The notes: generated from the sequence alone by a model not told the origin. Shown: positions 1 through 6,879, counted from the stretch's first letter. The stretch is 17,174 bases of DNA from Burkholderia sp. (GCA_028292565.1 JAQGMD010000274.1:1-17174); one strand, 5' to 3'. Translations and numbers: made by a program.

Positions 1-177
1 TAAGGCACCGCGCAGGGATAAGTTGGGCAATTTGGCGGCCGTCGCGGGATGCGGTGCAAGGGGCCCGCCGAGGGGCGTGAGGAGGAGCCATAGCGAGCTA
101 TGGCGACGACGAGCGACGCAGCAACGCGCCCGCTACGGCCAGCAAAATTGACCAACTTATTCCTGCGCGGCGCCTAA
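1..177. repeat. Imperfect inverted-repeat element (MITE-like or long palindromic repeat)
   Basis: The left arm (1-48) and the reverse complement of the right arm (129-177) align along about 48 bases with roughly six mismatches and one single-base gap. Shared blocks include CCGCGCAGG, ATAAGTTGG, CAATTT and GGCCGT. The centre (49-128) holds a perfect 7-bp stem with a 2-base loop at 88-103. No open reading frame fits inside it. Long terminal inverted repeats around a short non-coding core are typical of non-autonomous mobile elements or large intergenic palindromes; assigning it to such a class is inference. The element touches the window edge and may continue to the left. No second copy was seen in this window, and target-site duplications cannot be judged. 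Confidence 0.7.
88..103. repeat. Perfect short palindrome in the centre of the inverted-repeat element
   Basis: CCATAGC is followed by a 2-base loop GA and then GCTATGG, giving a 7-bp perfect stem. It sits close to the midpoint of the larger inverted repeat, so the transcript or extruded strand could form a nested cruciform. Its function is unknown. Confidence 0.6.
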
Positions 178-213
178 GATCAACCGCCCCACCTGTGCCG
201 AGTCAACTCTCTT

Positions 214-219
214 TATATA
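214..219 (+). promoter_or_regulatory. Possible -10 element for a leaderless SET-domain gene
   Basis: TATATA ends six bases before the ATG at 226. That spacing would put transcription initiation at or next to the start codon. No Shine-Dalgarno-like sequence lies between the inverted repeat and the ATG. No good -35 hexamer was found at 16-18 bp, so the call is tentative. Confidence 0.3.
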
Positions 220-225
220 CACGAA

Positions 226-729
226 ATGAATCGCTCCAGAAATACGGAACCACAGTCCACTGGCCAACCCCCTGCTTATACAGTCAAAAGCTCCAGCGTT
301 CACGGCAACGGCGTGTTCGCCCGGCGCAAGATCGCGGCCGGCGCATGCATCATTGAATACCAGGGCGAACGCATCACCTGGAAGGAAGCGCTCAAGCGCG
401 AAGAACGCAAGGCGGCAGATTCCACCCACACGTTCCTGTTCAGCCTGGAAGACGGCCGCGTCATTGACGGCGGCAGCGACGGCAATGAGGCACGATGGAT
501 CAATCACGCATGCGAACCGAACTGCGAGGCCAGGGAAGAGGAAGGCCGCGTCTACATTTATGCGTTGCGCGACATCGTGCGCGGTGAAGAGCTTAATTAC
601 AATTACGGCCTGATCCTGGACGTGCGTCATACCCAGGCAGTCAAGCGCGCCTATCAGTGCTTGTGTGGTGCGCCGTCTTGCCGCAAGACCATGCTTGCGC
701 CGAAACGCGGGAAGAAGAGCGCGGCATAA
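226..729 (+). CDS. SET domain-containing protein-lysine methyltransferase
   Basis: A 167-residue protein that is almost entirely a compact SET domain, the fold that transfers methyl groups from S-adenosylmethionine to protein lysines. The N-terminal HGNGVFA block (residues 26-32) matches the SET glycine-rich start. NHACEPNC (93-100) is the usual NHSC-x-PN motif with alanine replacing serine. EELNYNYG (121-128) is the conserved E-L-x-Y-x-Y end of the domain. A post-SET cysteine cluster CxCxxxxC (145, 147, 152) can bind zinc together with Cys100. A basic tail closes the protein. There is no signal peptide, so it is probably cytoplasmic. The ATG is the only sensible start because the SET fold begins at about residue 20, yet it has no recognisable ribosome binding site. 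The target protein cannot be told from sequence. The gene stands alone between an inverted repeat and a hairpin, convergent with azlD. Confidence 0.9.
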   Translation: MNRSRNTEPQSTGQPPAYTVKSSSVHGNGVFARRKIAAGACIIEYQGERITWKEALKREERKAADSTHTFLFSLEDGRVIDGGSDGNEARWINHACEPNCEAREEEGRVYIYALRDIVRGEELNYNYGLILDVRHTQAVKRAYQCLCGAPSCRKTMLAPKRGKKSAA

Positions 730-732
730 CAA

Positions 733-761
733 CGTGCGGCGGGCCCCGGCCCGCCTGCACG
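733..761. terminator. Strong GC hairpin between convergent SET gene and azlD
   Basis: GGCGGGCC (738-745) pairs perfectly with GGCCCGCC (748-755) around a 2-base loop. The stem is extended by CGTGC / GCACG (733-737 and 757-761) with a single bulged T. It begins just after the SET stop and ends two bases before the azlD stop, so it probably terminates transcription from both sides. There is no T-tract, so it may act as a roadblock or RNA-stabilising stem rather than as a classic intrinsic terminator. Confidence 0.6.
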
Positions 762-762
762 A

Positions 763-1089
763 CTATCCCAGCACGCCGAATTGCCATCCAAAAAACACCA
801 CCAGTCCGACGCTGATCGTCAGTAGCTGCCGTCCGGTAGCGGCACACACCGCTACCGCGGCGAGCGCCCCGATCAGTTGCGGATTGCGCCAGGTAAGCTC
901 CATTGCGCCGCCATGCGGCGCAAGTATCATCGGCACGATGATGGCCGTCAGCACCGTGACCGGCACAAAACTTAACGCCTCTTTAAGCAGCGGCGGAAAC
1001 ACCACCCGGTCGCCGAGGATAAAGATCGCGGCTTTGACGAACACCGTTACCCCAGCCATGCCGAGGATCAGCAGGGTGTAGTAATTCAT
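763..1089 (-). CDS. azlD: AzlD-family small subunit of branched-chain amino acid exporter
   Basis: A 108-residue, very hydrophobic protein with about four membrane-spanning stretches, the usual size for AzlD/BrnE proteins. In this family the small subunit works with AzlC/BrnF to export branched-chain amino acids (and methionine in some species) across the inner membrane. Its ATG overlaps the azlC stop as ATGA (1086-1089), so the two are translationally coupled and made as a pair. The family call rests on length, hydrophobicity and the partnership with azlC more than on specific residues. The gene ends at the strong hairpin shared with the SET gene. Confidence 0.85.
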   Translation of the reverse strand: MNYYTLLILGMAGVTVFVKAAIFILGDRVVFPPLLKEALSFVPVTVLTAIIVPMILAPHGGAMELTWRNPQLIGALAAVAVCAATGRQLLTISVGLVVFFGWQFGVLG

Positions 1090-1814
1090 ACGGAACTTCC
1101 TTCCCGCGCACCACTGGCACTACGCCAATGCGACAGCGCCATGCCCACGACCACGCCGATCAGCACGGCTGACAGCAGGCCCAGCTTGTAGGGCATGTCC
1201 TTGAGCAGGTAGGCGAAGGAGCCGGCCGCCAGCGCCGCGCCGAAATGCGGCAAGCGCGCCAGTTGCGGCACCACGATCGCTATGAAGGTTGCCACCATCG
1301 CAAAGTCGAGACCGAGCGACTGCAACTGCGGGAAGGCGGCGCCGAACAATAGTCCGACCAGCGTCCACAACTGCCAGTTGCCATACATCGCCAGCCCAGA
1401 GCCGAGAAAGTACCAATGGCCGAGCGGCGCATCGCCATGCCGCCGGTAATAACCATACATCACCGCATAGGTTTCATCGGTCAGCAGGAATCCCAGCGTC
1501 CAACGCCAGCGCGCCGGCAGGTGCGCGACATGCGGCAGCAGCGAGGCGGCGTACAGCATGTGGCGCAGGTTGACGATCAACGTGGTGAACCAGATAACCA
1601 GCAACCCCGCATGCGCGGTGATCAGCCCGATACCGATGAACTGGCTGGCGCCGGCATATATGCTCAATGACATGAGCTGGCCCTGCCATGCCACCAGCGG
1701 GCCGGCACTGGCCAGCGTACCGAAAATGAGGCCGAACGGCGCAGCGCCTACCAGCATCGGCAGCGTATCGCGCGCGCCGGCCAGCAGGCTGGACAATCGA
1801 GTGGGGTGGGGCAT
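1086..1814 (-). CDS. azlC: AzlC-family large subunit of branched-chain amino acid exporter
   Basis: A 242-residue polytopic membrane protein. Residues 18-75 carry the family signature region, with APFGLIFG early on and then SIYAGASQFIG (about 51-61), strongly typical of AzlC/BrnF. A later LTDETYAV segment (about 111-118) is also conserved in the family. With AzlD it forms an exporter of branched-chain amino acids. AGGAG lies seven bases before the ATG, supporting this start. It is 61 bp downstream of the LysR gene on the same strand, so the regulator and exporter may be cotranscribed. BrnFE-type exporters are often controlled by a neighbouring regulator that senses the amino acids (Lrp in Corynebacterium); whether this LysR does so is inference. 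Confidence 0.9.
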   Translation of the reverse strand: MPHPTRLSSLLAGARDTLPMLVGAAPFGLIFGTLASAGPLVAWQGQLMSLSIYAGASQFIGIGLITAHAGLLVIWFTTLIVNLRHMLYAASLLPHVAHLPARWRWTLGFLLTDETYAVMYGYYRRHGDAPLGHWYFLGSGLAMYGNWQLWTLVGLLFGAAFPQLQSLGLDFAMVATFIAIVVPQLARLPHFGAALAAGSFAYLLKDMPYKLGLLSAVLIGVVVGMALSHWRSASGAREGSSV

Positions 1815-1875
1815 GACTGGCTCCTATGGTGCAGGATGGTAATGCCAACCCGGGAAACGTGCTTGCAGCCGGGTG

Positions 1876-2811
1876 CTACGCCACCTCGGCCGATGCGCGA
1901 CTGAATTCATCGATAAAGAGTTGCGCCACCGGCGACAGGACACTGCCGCGGCGGGTAACAAGCTGATAAGGCTCACTGCGCGAGCGCAGTTGCAGCGGCA
2001 GGATGCAGGTCATCCCAAAGCGCTCGCAAAATTGCGCCACGTCGGTGGACAGTAACGCCACGAAAGACGGGTTCTGCTGCAGTATTGAAAGGGTGGTGAA
2101 GGCGGAAGTTGTCTCCAGGAGGTGGAGCGGGAACCGCAACCCTGCCTCATGGAATTCCCGTTCCAGCAGCATTCGCATCGGCATGTTGGCCGAGTAGACC
2201 ACCCAGCGGAAGCCTGCCAGGTCGGCCAGCTCCACCCGTTTCTCCTTTGCGAGCGGATGAGCGACGTTGGCAACCGCGGCCAGCTTTTCGTCATGCACAT
2301 CGCGGCTGTCGTACAGTTCGGGCCGCGGGCTGATGCTGGTGCGGCATATCGCCAGGTCCAGCCTCCCCTCGTCCAGCAGTTTCAACAACTTGCCGCTGGA
2401 GTCCTCCACGATCTCGACCGACAGCGCCGGCCGTTTTTCCAGCAAGCGCGACAGGCGGTCCGTCATCATAGGCACCGCCCCCATGATCACGCCGATGGAC
2501 AGGCGCCCGCCGTGTCCCTGCAGGATACCGATCATCTCCTCCCGCAAATGGGCGAGGTCGGTATGAATCAGGCGCGCATAGCGGATTACGCAGTGACCGA
2601 TGTCGTTCGGCTCAAGGCCCCGGTTGGTGCGGATAAACAATGTGCTGCCCAACGCGGACTCAATTTCCTGCAATGACTTGCTCGCGCCCGGTTGTGTGAG
2701 CGCCACTTCATCCGCGGCCTTGAGGAGCGAACCGTGCTCACCGAGGGCCACCAGAAGGCGGAGCTGCTTCAGGCGCAGCCGCGAAACGATCGAGGAGAGA
2801 GATGGCAGCAT
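1876..2811 (-). CDS. LysR-type transcriptional regulator
   Basis: A 311-residue protein of the usual LysR length. The N-terminal winged helix-turn-helix spans about residues 13-72, with the typical A-A-x-x-x-x-x-T-Q-P-x-x-S-K-x-L-x-x-L/I-E pattern (ADEVALTQPGASKSLQEIE) and a downstream F-x-R-x-x-R-G segment. The rest is a periplasmic-binding-protein-like effector domain, starting near GRLSIGVIMG. Such proteins bind DNA as tetramers and usually control themselves and a divergent neighbour. Two targets fit here: the divergent dehydrogenase/NIPSNAP genes across a 161-bp gap, or the azlCD exporter directly downstream. The sequence alone cannot separate these. No good Shine-Dalgarno sequence precedes this ATG, but no other start would keep the full helix-turn-helix. 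Confidence 0.92.
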   Translation of the reverse strand: MLPSLSSIVSRLRLKQLRLLVALGEHGSLLKAADEVALTQPGASKSLQEIESALGSTLFIRTNRGLEPNDIGHCVIRYARLIHTDLAHLREEMIGILQGHGGRLSIGVIMGAVPMMTDRLSRLLEKRPALSVEIVEDSSGKLLKLLDEGRLDLAICRTSISPRPELYDSRDVHDEKLAAVANVAHPLAKEKRVELADLAGFRWVVYSANMPMRMLLEREFHEAGLRFPLHLLETTSAFTTLSILQQNPSFVALLSTDVAQFCERFGMTCILPLQLRSRSEPYQLVTRRGSVLSPVAQLFIDEFSRASAEVA

Positions 2812-2855
2812 TGGTATGAAAAAACGTTATATCAGTATGTGGACTTGTCACTATT

Positions 2856-2883
2856 CAGTCGCCATGCTTTCCCATACAGTCGC
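2856..2883. promoter_or_regulatory. Direct repeat in the LysR/dehydrogenase divergent region (possible operator)
   Basis: CAGTCGC occurs at 2856-2862 and again at 2877-2883, a 21-bp period that places both copies on the same face of the helix two turns apart. A partial CAGT copy is at 2833-2836. It sits between the divergent regulator and dehydrogenase genes, where a LysR protein would bind. I did not find a clean T-N11-A LysR box, so the assignment is tentative. Confidence 0.3.
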
Positions 2884-2972
2884 TTCCTATATGGCGTTGC
2901 GGTCGATCTTACCCGAATTGCACTGGCGTCATCTCCGTACAAAAAATCCTCCTATAACTTCCAGGCATTCAT

Positions 2973-4112
2973 ATGGCATTAATCAACTATGTCACCCAGG
3001 TGCAGTTCGAATTCGGCGCGGTAAATCTCGTGCAACAGGAATGCGATCGGATCGGCATACGCCGTCCGATGATCGTTACCGATGCAGGAGTTCGTGCCGC
3101 CGGCATTGTTGATCGGGTTCTGGCGCATCTCAAGAATGCGGCGTCGGTGGCGATCTTCGACGAAACTCCGCCCAATCCGAATGAGAAAACGGTGCGCGCG
3201 GCCACCGATTTATACCGGGACGGCGGTTTTGACGGAATCATCGCGGTGGGCGGCGGCTCGTCGATCGATCTCGCGAAAGGCGTCGCTGTCAGTGCCACCC
3301 ACATCGGCCCCTTGAAATCCTTCGCCGCCATCGAGGGCGGCGTCTCCCGCATCACTTCCGCCACGGCGCCGGTGATAGCAATCCCTACGACTGCCGGCAC
3401 CGGCAGCGAAGTAGGACGCGGCGCGATCCTGATCCTGGACGACGGCCGCAAGCTAGGCATTCTTTCCCCTTACCTGGTACCCAGGTCGGCAATCTGCGAT
3501 CCCGAACTGACCCTCGCCCTGCCGCCGATGCTGACCGCGGCTACAGGGATGGACGCCATTGCGCATTGCCTGGAGACGTACATGTCGCCCGCGTTCAATC
3601 CGCCGGCCGACGGTATCGCACTCGATGGTTTGTGGCGCGCGTGGTCGCATATCGAACGGGCCACCCGGGATCCGGACGATCGCCAGGCGCGCCTGAACAT
3701 GATGAGCGCATCGATGCAGGGGGCGATGGCATTCCAGAAAGGGCTGGGATGCGTACACAGCCTCAGTCACTCGCTGGGCGGCATCAATCCACGCCTGCAC
3801 CATGGCACGCTGAACGCGATCTTCCTCCCGGCCGTCATTGAATTCAACAAGGTGTCGGAATCGATTCGGAACGAACGCAAGCTGGAGCGCATTGCGCATG
3901 CGATGGGCCTGGAACGCCCCGAGCAGGCAGGCCCCGCCATTAAAGAAATGAGCGGCCGGCTCGGGTTACCCGCCGGGCTGGCAGAACTGGGGGTGACCAA
4001 GGACATGTATCCGTCGATTATCCGGGGCGCATTGGCCGACCACAGTCATAAAACGAATCCGCGCATTGCCAGCGAGGATGACTATGCAACAATGCTGAAC
4101 GAATCGATGTAG
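2973..4112 (+). CDS. Iron-containing alcohol dehydrogenase family protein
   Basis: A 379-residue protein matching the usual length of group III metal-dependent alcohol dehydrogenases, which oxidise alcohols or reduce aldehydes and keto groups with NAD(P). The dinucleotide-binding GGGSSIDLAKG lies at 93-103 and PTTAGTGSEV at 138-147. Metal ligands fit Asp194 and His198 (DAIAH), His262 and His277, with His266 as the extra histidine of the HSLSH motif. The C-terminal TNPR (361-364) is also typical. It could be a maleylacetate-reductase or lactaldehyde-reductase-like enzyme; the substrate cannot be read from sequence. An AGG eight bases before the ATG is a weak ribosome site. A TATAAC (2953-2958) without a matching -35 would suit an activator-dependent promoter under the divergent LysR. 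A NIPSNAP gene follows 71 bp downstream. Confidence 0.92.
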   Translation: MALINYVTQVQFEFGAVNLVQQECDRIGIRRPMIVTDAGVRAAGIVDRVLAHLKNAASVAIFDETPPNPNEKTVRAATDLYRDGGFDGIIAVGGGSSIDLAKGVAVSATHIGPLKSFAAIEGGVSRITSATAPVIAIPTTAGTGSEVGRGAILILDDGRKLGILSPYLVPRSAICDPELTLALPPMLTAATGMDAIAHCLETYMSPAFNPPADGIALDGLWRAWSHIERATRDPDDRQARLNMMSASMQGAMAFQKGLGCVHSLSHSLGGINPRLHHGTLNAIFLPAVIEFNKVSESIRNERKLERIAHAMGLERPEQAGPAIKEMSGRLGLPAGLAELGVTKDMYPSIIRGALADHSHKTNPRIASEDDYATMLNESM

Positions 4113-4183
4113 CCTGCTATCGAATTGCAGCTATCCCTCAAAGGGGGCCGGCTTGACACTGACAAACAGAAACGGAGTATCCG

Positions 4184-4510
4184 ATGATTTTTGAGTTACG
4201 CATTTACCACTGCGCGCCCGGACGGCTGCCGGCGCTGAATAAGCGTTTTGAAACTGTCACGCTGAAGTTTTGGGAAAAGTATGGAATTGAACCGGTCGGC
4301 TTCTGGACTACGCTGGTCGGACCAAGCAACCAGTCCCTGACGTATATGCTCAAGTGGGAAAGCCTGGCCGAGCGCGAAAAAAAATGGAACGCGTTTCAGG
4401 CGGATCCGGAGTGGCTCGCCAAGCGCGCCGAGAGCGAAGCAGAGGCGATCATAGTCGAGCGCATAGAAAACAGCATACTCGCACCGACCGCTTATTCCGC
4501 GCTGCGGTGA
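4184..4510 (+). CDS. NIPSNAP family protein
   Basis: A 108-residue single-domain protein starting MIFELRIYHCAPGRLPALNKRF, the typical opening of NIPSNAP-family ferredoxin-like alpha/beta proteins. The W-E-S-L-A-E-R-E-K-x-W-N-A-F stretch (about 64-77) is characteristic of the same family. Many bacterial members sit in catabolic operons without a proven reaction, and their fold resembles dimeric alpha-beta barrel monooxygenases. GGAG about seven bases before the ATG supports the start. Its place directly after the dehydrogenase suggests a shared transcript and pathway; that is inference. No catalytic residues can be assigned. Confidence 0.85.
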   Translation: MIFELRIYHCAPGRLPALNKRFETVTLKFWEKYGIEPVGFWTTLVGPSNQSLTYMLKWESLAEREKKWNAFQADPEWLAKRAESEAEAIIVERIENSILAPTAYSALR

Positions 4511-4526
4511 TACGCCAATTTGCGGC

Positions 4527-4555
4527 TTGTGCGCGCGACGCCGAAACGCTATCGT
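4527..4555 (+). promoter_or_regulatory. Possible sigma70 promoter for the L,D-transpeptidase gene
   Basis: TTGTGC (4527-4532) and TATCGT (4550-4555) are separated by 17 bp. The matches to consensus are 3/6 and 4/6, so it is weak. The predicted transcript start would lie about 20 bases before the ATG at 4583. Confidence 0.3.
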
Positions 4556-4582
4556 AGGCACAATCAACATCACGCCAGACCC

Positions 4583-5065
4583 ATGCCCCGCATCTTCATC
4601 CGCACGCCGGAACAACTTCTCGAACTGGTCGACGACAAGGGCGCCGTCATCAGACAGTATTCGATCTCGACCGCAACCAATGGCCTCGGCGAAAAGAGTG
4701 GCAGCAACTGCACTCCGCGCGGGCGGCACATCATTCGCGCGAAGATCGGCGCGGGCATGTCGCTCAATACCGTCTTCAGGGCACGGCGCCCAACCGGTGA
4801 AGTGTATTCAGAACAGCTTGCGGCGGAAAACCCGGGGCGCGACTGGATCCTGACCCGCATCCTCTGGCTGTCCGGTTGCGAACCGGGCTTCAATCGCCTT
4901 GGCGATGTCGATACGATGCGGCGCTATATCTATATCCACGGCTGTCCGGACAGCGTCCCCATGGGCAAGCCGGCATCGATAGGCTGCGTCCGGATGCGCA
5001 ACGCGGAACTGGTCGAGCTGTTCGACCTGGTGCCGGTCGGCACCCCAGTCGAGATTTGCGAATAA
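4583..5065 (+). CDS. L,D-transpeptidase (YkuD) family protein
   Basis: A 160-residue protein with the YkuD catalytic signature: His119-Gly120 (YIHGCP), then S-I-G-C-V-R at 132-137 with Cys135 as the nucleophile. The conserved TPRG segment (44-47) near the start of the domain is also present. Family members cross-link or attach to peptidoglycan by acting on meso-diaminopimelate. Unusually, there is no signal peptide or membrane anchor, and the domain begins within the first 20 residues, so export is unexplained. A TTG at 4520 would add 21 basic, non-hydrophobic residues that do not form a signal either; I chose the ATG. Its stop is six bases from the stop of the convergent gene at 5072, with no terminator between. 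Confidence 0.82.
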   Translation: MPRIFIRTPEQLLELVDDKGAVIRQYSISTATNGLGEKSGSNCTPRGRHIIRAKIGAGMSLNTVFRARRPTGEVYSEQLAAENPGRDWILTRILWLSGCEPGFNRLGDVDTMRRYIYIHGCPDSVPMGKPASIGCVRMRNAELVELFDLVPVGTPVEICE

Positions 5066-5071
5066 GCCCGC

Positions 5072-5599
5072 CTATTTTCTTTGCAGGTACCTCAGTTGGA
5101 CGACCCCGTTCTCGTAAGCGCATGAGTCGGTCAACTGCAGGTATTCCCTCTCGCCGCATGCTGAGAACAACGGGATGCCCTCGCCCAGGATCACCGGGAT
5201 CACCGAAACGATGTATTCGGTGATCAGGCGATGTTCCCGGAACGATGCGGCGAGCGCGCCGCCGCCGACCATCCATGCACGCTCCATCCCGCGCCCCATG
5301 AGATCCGCCATGACCTGCTCGGGCGTATCGGGTGTGATGACGACGTCGGGTTCCGCAGCGGCGATCTGGCGCCTGGAGAAGACCCAGGTGGGCTTCCCGG
5401 GAAACGGCCACTTGCCGAAACTGAGGCTCTTTTCATAGGTGCGGCTGCCAAGCAGCACCGCGTCTATCGATTCGTAGAAGTCGGCATAGCCGTAGTCTTC
5501 ACCCTTCGCCTCGAATGGCGCGAGCCATTCAAGGCCGCCGTCCGGGATGGCGATGTAACCGTCGAGACTGGCTGCGACGTAATAAATGACCTGAGGCAT
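5072..5599 (-). CDS. Dihydrofolate reductase family protein (RibD C-terminal domain-like)
   Basis: A 175-residue protein starting MPQVIYYVAASLDGYIA, the standard opening of the DHFR/RibD-C family. Further matches are the LGSRTYE segment (about 55-61), PTWVFSR (about 70-76) and VGGGALAASF (about 116-125), which belongs to the NADPH-binding region. Family members are NADPH-dependent reductases of the pteridine/pyrimidine type; many small stand-alone ones, like YyaP and YwjB of Bacillus, have no known substrate. The reading frame is open upstream to 5671, but the ATG at 5599 has GGAG at good spacing and begins exactly at the conserved domain, so I use that start. It is alone on the minus strand, between two plus-strand genes. 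Confidence 0.85.
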   Translation of the reverse strand: MPQVIYYVAASLDGYIAIPDGGLEWLAPFEAKGEDYGYADFYESIDAVLLGSRTYEKSLSFGKWPFPGKPTWVFSRRQIAAAEPDVVITPDTPEQVMADLMGRGMERAWMVGGGALAASFREHRLITEYIVSVIPVILGEGIPLFSACGEREYLQLTDSCAYENGVVQLRYLQRK

Positions 5600-5750
5600 A
5601 CGATCTCCATTCGGTGCATTAATCAGGATTCTATCCCCGGAACACGTTGTCGGCTCCCCGTCCGCCGGCATTGCCTTAACTGCAATTCGTCACGGTGCGC
5701 CTTGCCCTCCACAAGGCTAGTCTTCTCATGCAGCCCCGGCTGGTCTACAC

Positions 5751-5779
5751 TTGCCAGACGGAAATCCAGGGTCGATAAG
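5751..5779 (+). promoter_or_regulatory. Likely sigma70 promoter before the 65-residue gene
   Basis: TTGCCA (5751-5756, 5/6 to consensus) and GATAAG (5774-5779, 4/6) are separated by exactly 17 bp. The expected start of transcription, near 5786, is about 45 bases before the ATG at 5830. It lies in a non-coding stretch, and nothing else nearby scores as well. Confidence 0.5.
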
Positions 5780-5829
5780 AATCCTTGAGGGGGGATGGCA
5801 ATGTTCATAACAGGCCACGGGAGAGGCGT

Positions 5830-6027
5830 ATGTTGAAGTACGAGTTCTCGATTCAGACGCGGGACGGGCAGAAGGTCAACGGCATCATCATCGCCGGTAC
5901 GGATCAGGCGCATGCGGAGCGCAAGCTGCGCCAGATGTATCGCCAGTCCGTAGTACTGCGATGTGAAGTCCGGGCGGCAGGCGACCGGTCAAGGCATCCA
6001 AAGTCCACCGAAGAGATGATGCCCTGA
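5830..6027 (+). CDS. Small conserved-looking hypothetical protein (65 aa)
   Basis: I do not recognise a named family. The protein starts MLKYEFSIQTRDGQKVNGII, two beta-strand-like stretches joined by a D-G turn. A charged helix follows (DQAHAERKLRQMY, about 29-41), then a further strand and a polar tail. This strand-strand-helix-strand layout resembles the small N-terminal domain seen in GspF-type proteins, but that is only a structural impression. It is cytosolic, with no membrane segment or signal. GGGAGAGG lies just before the ATG. A TTG at 5785 in the same frame would add 15 unlikely residues. A well-placed promoter upstream supports expression. It ends 45 bp from the convergent SDR gene. 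Confidence 0.65.
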   Translation: MLKYEFSIQTRDGQKVNGIIIAGTDQAHAERKLRQMYRQSVVLRCEVRAAGDRSRHPKSTEEMMP

Positions 6028-6072
6028 CCCTCATCGACGTCCCTCCGTAGCCACCGGCTCCCTTTTTCCCTG

Positions 6073-6864
6073 TCAAAAAGCGCTTTTCACCACCCCGCCG
6101 TCGGCACGCAACGCAGCGCCCGTCGTCGCAGACGCCAGCGGGCTGGCGATATACGTCACCAGTGAAGCGACCTCTTCCGGAGCGGCGAAGCGCTTGATCA
6201 ACGAGGTCGGCCGTGCCTTTTCGAAAAACGCTTTCTCGAACTGTTCGAACGTCTGCCCTTCCGCCTTCGCCAGCGTATCGACGAAATCGGCCACGCCACG
6301 GGACTTGGTAGGACCGGGGAGGATGCTGTTGACGGTGATACCGGTGCCGGCCACCGATTCCGCCAGGCCACGCGAAACAGCGAGCTGTGCCGTCTTGGTC
6401 GTGCCGTAGTGGATCATTTCTGTCGGTATCTGCACCGCGCTTTCACTCGATATGAAAATGATGCGGCCCCAGTTGTGTTGCTTCATCGAAGGCAGATAAA
6501 GTCGCGCCAGGCGCACGCCGCTCAACACGTTGATTTCGAAAAAGCGCATCCAATCGGCATCGGGAATTTCCTCGAATGGTTTCGCCTCGAATATGCCGAG
6601 GTTGTTGACGAGTATCTCCACATCCGGATATTGCCTGCCCAATGCATCGACCGCCGCAGCCGTGCCGAGGTCACCGGCGAACCCGAGCGCATCCGCGCCG
6701 GTGGCGGCCTTCAGCTTGGCCACCGCATCGGCAACCGCCGCCCCGGTGCGGCCGTTGACGATAACGCGAGCGCCTTCGCGCGCGAGTGACTCCGCGATGG
6801 CGTAACCGATTCCGGCGGTGCTGCCGCTCACCAGCGCGAGTTTGTGTGTCAGCTTCAGATCCAT
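6073..6864 (-). CDS. SDR family NAD(P)-dependent oxidoreductase
   Basis: A 263-residue classical short-chain dehydrogenase. The nucleotide-binding loop SGSTAGIG is at 13-20, with Asn-Gly-Arg (37-39) at the end of strand two, which would suit NADP. NNLG (87-90) and the catalytic Ser140, Tyr153 and Lys157 (YGTTK) are all in place. It ends with the typical DGGVVKSAF tail. The substrate cannot be predicted; bacterial proteins of this type act on 3-oxoacyl, sugar or alcohol groups. The NxxG and active-site geometry are intact, so it should be active. It is the last gene of the minus-strand run, separated from tag by 68 bp that contain a possible terminator, so it may be transcribed on its own. Confidence 0.92.
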   Translation of the reverse strand: MDLKLTHKLALVSGSTAGIGYAIAESLAREGARVIVNGRTGAAVADAVAKLKAATGADALGFAGDLGTAAAVDALGRQYPDVEILVNNLGIFEAKPFEEIPDADWMRFFEINVLSGVRLARLYLPSMKQHNWGRIIFISSESAVQIPTEMIHYGTTKTAQLAVSRGLAESVAGTGITVNSILPGPTKSRGVADFVDTLAKAEGQTFEQFEKAFFEKARPTSLIKRFAAPEEVASLVTYIASPLASATTGAALRADGGVVKSAF

Positions 6865-6879
6865 GATTTCAGTCCGTGT

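Noticed and set aside
157..732. 191-codon open frame on the minus strand opposite the SET gene
   Set aside because: It is antisense to a gene with full SET motifs, has no recognisable domain or ribosome site, and is explained by high GC.
4520..4582. TTG-initiated N-terminal extension of the L,D-transpeptidase
   Set aside because: It adds 21 basic residues with no signal character and covers the likely promoter; the ATG starts directly before the domain.
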